This document shows, piece after piece, positions 58,707-64,000 of a stretch of 64,000 bases of DNA (its first letter is position 1; each line of letters starts with the position of its first letter). The notes beneath the pieces were generated by a model. That model was not told the origin of the DNA and searched no databases. It worked only from the letters and a program-made list of their open reading frames with translations. Source of the stretch: an uncultured Desulfobacterales bacterium (GTDB lineage: Bacteria; Desulfobacterota; Desulfobulbia; Desulfobulbales; Desulfocapsaceae); assembly GCA_937915545.1 (NCBI GenBank), contig CALGIJ010000017.1, forward strand, positions 1 through 64,000, in the 5' to 3' direction. A program made the translations under genes and the position numbers.

Positions 58707-59942
58707 TCAGCCGTTGAACTTTTTGATGATGACGGTTGAGTTGATGCCCACCATGCCGAAGGAATTGTTAAGCAGCACCTCGAGGCCTCCGGGGCGCACC
58801 GCCGTGTTGACGACGAGGTTGGCAAGGGCGCACTCCTCATCGAGATTGTCGACATTGATGGTGGGATGGACGATGCCGTCGTCAAAAGAGGGCAGGTTGC
58901 CGGCCAGTTCGAGCACTCCGGCGGCGCCCATGGCATGGCCGATGATACTCTTGGTGTTATTGATATAGGTGGACGGGCAATTGGCGAAGACCTCGGCGAT
59001 GGCGCGGCACTCTTCGACATCGCCCTGCCTGGTGCCGGTGGCGTGGGTGTTGACGAGGTCAACCTGGTCGGCGCGCAGGCCGGCGCGCTGCAGGGCGAGG
59101 CGCATGCATTCCGCCTGGCGCTTGCCGTAGGGGAGCACGAAATCCCGGGCATCGGAGTTCATGGCATATCCGACCAGCTCTCCGTAGATATGAGCCTTGC
59201 GTGCCACGGCGCGCTCGAGGCGTTCCATGACGAAGACGCAGCCACCCTCCGAGATGACGATGCCGTTGCGGTCGCGGTCGAAGGGCCGCGAGGCCTGTCG
59301 CGGGTCTTCCGCCTCGGCGAGGGCGCCCTGGGCCTTGAAGCTGGCAAAAATGCCGAAAGAACCCACCGACTCGGAGATCCCCCCGGCCAGGGCGACATCG
59401 ACCTCGCCCAGGGTGAGCATCTGGCTGGCCTGGATAAGGGCGGCGTTGCCGGCGGCGCAGGCGGCGCCGATGGCATAGTGGGGCCCAGTAATGCCAAGGT
59501 TCATGGATATTTCGCCGGGGGGATTGTTGAGCACGGTGCGCGGGTTGTGGTGATGCGTCCAGTAGTTGACGTCGTACTGGTACTGGCTGATGTTATAGAC
59601 CTCGTTCTCGGTCTCCACCGTACCGTGCTCGGTGAGGCCGATATAGATGCCGATGCGTGCCGGATCGCAGGAGGAGAGGTCGAGCCCGCCATCGGCAATG
59701 GCCTCGTTGGCGCAGTAAACGCCGATGCAGCCGGCGCGGGTGCCTTTCTTGTTTTCTTTCTTCTTGCGGTAAAGGGTCTCCGGGAAGGTGCAGATACCGG
59801 CGGGAGCCTTGCCGAAATACCTCAGGTCGATCTCGGTGATCTCGCTTCTCCCGGCGATGAGTTTTTCCCGGAACTCGTGGCGATTTGCTGCGTTGGGCGC
59901 GACGAGGCCAATGCCGGTGATCACTATTCTGCTTGTCTTCAT
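58707..59942 (-). CDS. Beta-ketoacyl-ACP synthase (FabF-like) of a specialised acyl pathway
   Basis: This 411-residue condensing enzyme has the catalytic triad C162 (GAACAAGNAAL), H300 (NTHATGT) and H336 (SIIGHAMGAAG), with K331 nearby, so it should elongate acyl-ACP with malonyl-ACP. It is FabF-like but lacks the close sequence of housekeeping FabF, and the cysteine box reads ACAAG rather than TACA(S/T). It is the first gene of the minus-strand cluster with the ACP and two CrtI-like flavoproteins. Confidence 0.9.
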   Translation of the reverse strand: MKTSRIVITGIGLVAPNAANRHEFREKLIAGRSEITEIDLRYFGKAPAGICTFPETLYRKKKENKKGTRAGCIGVYCANEAIADGGLDLSSCDPARIGIYIGLTEHGTVETENEVYNISQYQYDVNYWTHHHNPRTVLNNPPGEISMNLGITGPHYAIGAACAAGNAALIQASQMLTLGEVDVALAGGISESVGSFGIFASFKAQGALAEAEDPRQASRPFDRDRNGIVISEGGCVFVMERLERAVARKAHIYGELVGYAMNSDARDFVLPYGKRQAECMRLALQRAGLRADQVDLVNTHATGTRQGDVEECRAIAEVFANCPSTYINNTKSIIGHAMGAAGVLELAGNLPSFDDGIVHPTINVDNLDEECALANLVVNTAVRPGGLEVLLNNSFGMVGINSTVIIKKFNG

Positions 59943-60143
59943 GATTGTCTCAGCGTTTTCGAAAGAGGTGCGGCACGGTGCCGGCGTTGATCGCTCCTGT
60001 TTCCCGGTCTTGGCGCGACCGTCTCTTCGCTAACACGGCGAGACGGGTATGGGCACGGGGCAGGAACATGGAGGGGGGCATGAGATCTCTTCTTCGTTCC
60101 GAGCCCCGGGGCGGCCGGGACTCGGTCAGAAAGGCAGCCAGGT

Positions 60144-60857
60144 TCAGTATATGAGCTTATTCTTCTTGCGATTACCGGTGCGCCCTGCCAGCAGCCCGAC
60201 GAGGAAAACCAGAGCGCCGGCGGCGAACCACAGAAAGCGCGTGCGGTCCTCTTTCTTGGCCAGGTTTTTTTGCAGTTCCTCGAGCTGCTCGCCGCGTTTC
60301 TCGTACTCCTCGGCGAGCCAGGCCTGGTGTTCCTCGGAGGTGGTTCCCGAGTCCAGCGTGGCGGTTGCAGCTCTGGCACTGGCGGCCTGAGCCTCGGAGA
60401 GCTGCTGCTGCAGGCTGGCGATGGTTTTCTCGGCGTTGGCCAGTTTTTCTACGAGTTCTTTACCCGCTGTGTTTTCTCCCCCCTTGGTGCCGGGGTTGGC
60501 GAGAAGGGCCTGCAATTGTTCCTTGAGCTCGGCGTTTTCCTGCCGGAGTTGTTTGATGACCGTCGATTTCGGCGGCTCGTTCTTGAGATAGTGTTTGGCA
60601 ATCCACCCTTCCTTGCCGTCCGGAGTGGCTATCTTCCAATAGTTTTCACTCTCCTCAAGCAGTTGCACGGCGTCATCGGTCTGGACCGTGGCCACCACCT
60701 CGTAAGGCTTTTCAAGTCGATTTTTGAGGTTGATCTTGAGATAGTCGGAGACATAACGGGTTTTCGATTGCTCCTGCTCCGCCGTCACTTCGGGAGGGCT
60801 TCCCGGCAGGAGGGCACAGAAGAGGAGGCACAGCAAGGTAAGGCGTATGGGTCGCAT
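60144..60857 (-). CDS. SH3-domain anchored periplasmic protein (TIGR04211-like)
   Basis: This 237-residue protein has a signal peptide, a bacterial SH3 domain (about residues 30-92, with YWKIATPDGKEGWIAKHYL), a long coiled coil (about 97-205) and a C-terminal membrane segment (WFAAGALVFLVGLLAG) followed by RKK. That order is the SH3-and-anchor family (YgiM type). It probably binds peptidoglycan or envelope proteins. A long hairpin lies in its upstream region. Confidence 0.85.
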   Translation of the reverse strand: MRPIRLTLLCLLFCALLPGSPPEVTAEQEQSKTRYVSDYLKINLKNRLEKPYEVVATVQTDDAVQLLEESENYWKIATPDGKEGWIAKHYLKNEPPKSTVIKQLRQENAELKEQLQALLANPGTKGGENTAGKELVEKLANAEKTIASLQQQLSEAQAASARAATATLDSGTTSEEHQAWLAEEYEKRGEQLEELQKNLAKKEDRTRFLWFAAGALVFLVGLLAGRTGNRKKNKLIY

Positions 60858-61165
60858 GGACTTTCTCCATTCGACAGGCCGCTAGGCTGTAAAAGCGCCT
60901 GTCATCGCCCAAAGGAGGGGGCGATGACAGTTTGGCCTGTTGCAGTGTTTTGGCTTTTCTATACATGGTTCGCCGTGCCGTGTCAAATGGCAGAGGTCGT
61001 TGCAGACCTTTGTTTCTCCCTTTTCATGGCTAAATTATGGTAAATCTTTCATGGTTTGCGTGGATAGTTTTTGGAAGAATCGCCATTTCACTTTATAGTT
61101 GTCGCGTATTGTTCAGCCGTGACGCAGTGTTTGTTCTTTCGCCCCTGTCCGTCCGAGGATGGTCA
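60858..61165. other. Divergent intergenic region with a hairpin
   Basis: This 308-base region separates the SH3 gene from the HEAT/PilZ gene and should hold both promoters. I found no convincing -35/-10 pair. The main feature is the inverted repeat listed separately. Confidence 0.4.
60899..60930. repeat. 12-base perfect inverted repeat
   Basis: CTGTCATCGCCC (60899-60910) pairs with GGGCGATGACAG (60919-60930) across an 8-base loop. On the minus strand it lies in the leader of the SH3 gene and is followed by GCGCTTTT. It could be an attenuator or a protein-binding site. It matches no riboswitch I know. Confidence 0.55.
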
Positions 61166-63562
61166 ATGGAACACAGCAAGGACCCCCGCAACGAATCCCT
61201 CCACTCGCTGCGTACGACAATCAGCCAGGCCGAGGAGCGGAGAAGGATGCAGAGGCTCGAATTCAATTTCCAGCAGCTGCTTGCCAAACGGTCGCAGATA
61301 CTCGAGAACGACGAGTGCATCGCCCATCTCGTCGAATATCTTCTCTACCGAAGCGAAGTCGACCGGGAGCTGCTGCGTCGCCTGCTCATCGCACTTGGCG
61401 AGGCTGCGCAGAGCGAGGAGCTGCGCCTCCGCGAGCGAGCGCTGATGGTACTCTCCCAGGCGGGTGAACATTACTATGTACGTGATGACAGTAGCGCCAT
61501 CTTTCTCGTGCTGCACAGCCTCACCGGCTGGCTGCAGGCGGAACGGGAGGTGCCTGCCGGATCGGTAGTGGTGCTGAAGCGCATTGAGGAGCTTACCGGG
61601 TGGCTGCTCGAAAAAGAGCTGTGGCAGGAGGCGGAGAAGGTCATCGTCCTGCTGCACGCCATCCGCCTCGGTCAGCTGGAAAAGAGCCCGGCCTTGCGAA
61701 GCCTCGCCGGACTGGCTCTTAATCGTCTCGCCGACCATGGCGCCATGCTGCGCCTCGCCGATGGCTATCTCGCCGCCGACGCTCAGCAGCCCCTGTTCAA
61801 GAGAATCCTCCTCATGTTCGGCCAGCGCGCCTGCGATCTGCTCCTGCACCGCCTGCTGGCCAGCGCCAGTCGCCGGGAGCGCTTCGCGCTTCTTCAGCTT
61901 CTTCCCGCCTATGGCAAGACGCTGCTTCCGACCGTGGAGGAATTTCTCCTCACCGAACGGCCGTGGACGATGCTGCGCAATATCCTCCTCGTGCTCGGCG
62001 AGGCGGCTGATGATCAGGGATACGAGCTGATTGCCCGACACCTCTGTCACGAAGATCTTCGCGTGCAGCACGAGGCGGTGAGCAGCATCGTCAAGCTCTC
62101 CGGCAAGCAGCTCGGTGAACGCCTGCTGCACGCGCTGGAGTGCGTCGCCGAAGAACTTAAGCCTCAAGTCCTGCAGCTGCTGTGCGAGAACGGTCTCGAC
62201 CAGCGCACAATCGTCAATGCCACCTTGCAACTGCTTGGCAGACGAGCGGGGTTCGGCTCCGGCAATCGCGAGCGTATCATCGGCGGCGGAATCGCTGTTC
62301 TTAAGGCTTTCCCCAGTATTGCCGGGGTAGAGATGCTGCGCGAACTGGATTATGAATATCGCCGCAGCAGCGGGGAATTGACTCTGCAGGTCGAAGAGGC
62401 TCTACGCTATGTGCAGCCACAACTGCGTCACCGGCGCCAGCGCGCAGTGAGGCGACCCGACCAGGTGGCGTTCGACGAGGACCCGCAGAGCCGGCAGAAC
62501 GCCATGGTCGCCTTACATGGTGTCGAGGAAGAGGTGCGGCGGCTGTTGCAGAAGGGTGACATCGACAAGGCGACCAGCCATCTCCTCGAACAGGCCCAGG
62601 CGGCAGTCCAGGCGCGCAATTATCCCTTGGCGGAGAGGTTGCGCGATCGGCTGCTGCAGATCAACCCCATGGCCCTCGACCAGGCGGTGGAACTCGGTGA
62701 GCAGATCGAGCGGGAGAAACATGGCGGTCACGGCGAAACCACCCTCGAACCCTGGCCCGAACTGCAGGCGGCGCTGACCGTCGCCGAGCGCAAGGCGCTG
62801 GTCGCCATCCTCCACCCGGAAGAGGTGCCCCGCGGGGAACTGGTGGTCGGCGCCGGGGAGAATGACCACGTTCTCTATTTCCTTGAGAACGGCACCATCA
62901 ACCTCCATTGCCGCTCATGCGGGAATGACAACTTCCTCAAGCGTGTCGGGCCGGGGGCGGTGCTTGGTACCGATCAGTTCTTTTCCCCCTCGGTATGGAC
63001 CGTGACCCTGGTCGCGGCGACTGATGTCCGCCTGCTGGTACTTGACGGCAACGAGTTTTTCGCTCTTGCCGAAAGCCACCTCCTCCTCGAGGATAAGTTG
63101 CAGCTCTTTTGCGAAAGTTTCGCCAACATCCCCGAGCTGCTGAAGATGTCGGGGGAGGAACGCCGCGAATACCCGCGATTCCCGGCGCCTCTCTTTACCC
63201 GCAACACCCTCATCGATCCCTGGGGCAATCGCGGGCGGCGCAGCTTCCGCGGCGAATTGCTCGATATCTCGCGCAGCGGCCTCTCCTTCGCTATCAGGCT
63301 TTCCAGCCGCAGCAACGGCAAGCTCCTCCTTGGCAGGCGCATTCAGTGCGAGGTCGAAGAGAATGAAAACGCGGCGATGATCACCTGCAGCGGGGTCATC
63401 GTCGGCGTGCGTCATCGCGATCCCGCTGCCCAGGATGCCACCATCCACGTCAAACTTGCCGAAACCATCGATCGCGACTGCTTCGAGCGCATCCTCGCCT
63501 GTCGCGGCAAGCGGCAGTTTTCGCCGGAGGATCGCCAAGGCGGCCATGGCGATGTGGCCTAA
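61166..63562 (+). CDS. HEAT-repeat / cyclic-nucleotide-binding / PilZ protein
   Basis: This 798-residue cytoplasmic protein combines three signalling parts. Residues about 40-480 are helical HEAT-like repeats (for example AVSSIVKLSGKQLGERLLHALE). Residues about 535-640 form a cyclic-nucleotide-binding-like barrel (LVVGAGENDHVLYFLENGTINLHCRS, GAVLGTDQFF). Residues about 665-790 form a PilZ domain with RREYPR (RxxxR) and DISRSGLSF ([D/N]xSxxG). It could sense c-di-GMP and a nucleotide and relay this through the HEAT scaffold. ATG 61166 follows GAGG. It overlaps the dus gene. Confidence 0.8.
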   Translation: MEHSKDPRNESLHSLRTTISQAEERRRMQRLEFNFQQLLAKRSQILENDECIAHLVEYLLYRSEVDRELLRRLLIALGEAAQSEELRLRERALMVLSQAGEHYYVRDDSSAIFLVLHSLTGWLQAEREVPAGSVVVLKRIEELTGWLLEKELWQEAEKVIVLLHAIRLGQLEKSPALRSLAGLALNRLADHGAMLRLADGYLAADAQQPLFKRILLMFGQRACDLLLHRLLASASRRERFALLQLLPAYGKTLLPTVEEFLLTERPWTMLRNILLVLGEAADDQGYELIARHLCHEDLRVQHEAVSSIVKLSGKQLGERLLHALECVAEELKPQVLQLLCENGLDQRTIVNATLQLLGRRAGFGSGNRERIIGGGIAVLKAFPSIAGVEMLRELDYEYRRSSGELTLQVEEALRYVQPQLRHRRQRAVRRPDQVAFDEDPQSRQNAMVALHGVEEEVRRLLQKGDIDKATSHLLEQAQAAVQARNYPLAERLRDRLLQINPMALDQAVELGEQIEREKHGGHGETTLEPWPELQAALTVAERKALVAILHPEEVPRGELVVGAGENDHVLYFLENGTINLHCRSCGNDNFLKRVGPGAVLGTDQFFSPSVWTVTLVAATDVRLLVLDGNEFFALAESHLLLEDKLQLFCESFANIPELLKMSGEERREYPRFPAPLFTRNTLIDPWGNRGRRSFRGELLDISRSGLSFAIRLSSRSNGKLLLGRRIQCEVEENENAAMITCSGVIVGVRHRDPAAQDATIHVKLAETIDRDCFERILACRGKRQFSPEDRQGGHGDVA

Positions 63563-64000
63563 GACCGTACAGGTGGCAGGTCTTAGCCTGTCGCCGCCGG
63601 TGGCGCTGGCGCCGATGGTGGGGCTGTCCCATTCGGCACTGCGCAGTCTGCTGCTGCAGCGGGGAGGGATCGGCCTCTTGTTCACCGAAATGCTGGCCGC
63701 GCGACGTCTGCCCCATGACAACGCCCTGATCTCTCCGCTGCTGAGAACGAGCGATGGCGAGCGTCCGCTCTTCTACCAGCTGCTTGTCTCCTCCGTAGAG
63801 GAAGTGGGACCGGCAGTGGATAAGGTGCACCGCCTGGGGGGCGACGGCATCGACCTCAACCTCGGTTGCCCGGCGCCTCTGGTGAGGCGGCAGGGGGGCG
63901 GAGCGGCGCTGGTCGAGGATGAGGAGCGGCTGCGGACCATCCTCGCCACTCTGCGCAAACAGACGACGCTGCCGCTGAGCGTCAAGATCCGCCTCGGGCC
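63546..64000 (+). CDS. dus: tRNA-dihydrouridine synthase (partial, runs off the window)
   Basis: The first 151 residues are visible. LAPMVGLSHSALRSLL near residue 21 is the FMN/substrate start of DUS enzymes, and DLNLGCPAPLVRRQGGGAAL (about residues 104-123) holds the catalytic cysteine, with VKIRLG at the end of the window. The enzyme reduces uridine in tRNA D-loops. The start is ATG 63546 or 63552, both inside the end of the preceding gene, which indicates coupled translation. The class (DusA, B or C) cannot be set from this fragment. Confidence 0.9.
   Translation, partial: MAMWPKTVQVAGLSLSPPVALAPMVGLSHSALRSLLLQRGGIGLLFTEMLAARRLPHDNALISPLLRTSDGERPLFYQLLVSSVEEVGPAVDKVHRLGGDGIDLNLGCPAPLVRRQGGGAALVEDEERLRTILATLRKQTTLPLSVKIRLG

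Noticed and set aside
54140..59942. Carotenoid biosynthesis as the role of the flavoprotein cluster
   Set aside because: No phytoene synthase, prenyl transferase or cyclase is present, and the partners are ACP-dependent acyl enzymes.

Overview
The window reads as a chromosomal segment of a GC-rich (roughly 60%) Gram-negative, diderm bacterium. Lipid A export and acylation genes, a Tol envelope operon, an outer-membrane TPR/beta-barrel protein and a PEP-CTERM protein all require an outer membrane. The gene content (long-form HisG, sigma-32-type factor, Mn-dependent pyrophosphatase, many two-component and PilZ proteins) fits a member of the former deltaproteobacteria, and the fatty-acid-like cluster at the right suggests something near the Desulfobulbales. 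This placement is inferred from remembered families, not from a search. I see no rRNA, tRNA, CRISPR array, insertion sequence or prophage.

Layout. 1-1.2 kb: a truncated secreted protein and a PEP-CTERM protein. 1.6-3.6 kb: hisI-hisG-engB. 4-7.5 kb: a phosphorylase-like conserved protein overlapping a sensor kinase. 7.5-11.6 kb (minus): lpxL-like acyltransferase, msbA and an O-antigen-ligase-like protein. 11.8-19.3 kb: M16 protease, PilZ protein, SppA, DinB and a Crp/Fnr regulator. 19.4-22.7 kb: glycosyltransferase, COG5610-type HAD protein and a small coupled ORF. 22.8-29.1 kb: FapA-like protein, lepA diverging from rpoH, DegT aminotransferase. 29.3-37.2 kb: giant TPR/porin, greA, TetR regulator with a candidate operator, a purD-purE fusion and tsaC. 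37.2-39.4 kb: two decayed histidine kinases lying head to head. 39.7-48.4 kb: Hpt protein, ettA, lytic transglycosylase, M18 aminopeptidase, SprA-like metalloprotease, a GYF_2/AIM24 protein, an anchored unknown and ppaC. 48.7-53.9 kb (minus): tolQ-tolR-tolA-tolB-cpoB-tlyA with no pal gene. 54.1-59.9 kb (minus): ketosynthase, ACP, two CrtI-like FAD oxidoreductases, FabG-like and FabZ-like enzymes. 60.1-64 kb: an SH3-anchor protein, a HEAT/cNMP/PilZ protein and the start of a dus gene.

The most interesting locus is 54140-59942. A ketosynthase, a dedicated acyl carrier protein, a reductase and a dehydratase form an elongation module that lies next to two phytoene-desaturase-like flavoproteins. 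This combination resembles the gene sets proposed for ladderane lipids in anammox bacteria, with relatives in sulfate reducers such as Desulfotalea. Here it most likely makes an unusual polyunsaturated or cyclised acyl chain. Other points of note are the PurD-PurE fusion, the missing pal, the colliding kinase remnants and the HEAT/cyclic-nucleotide/PilZ sensor.
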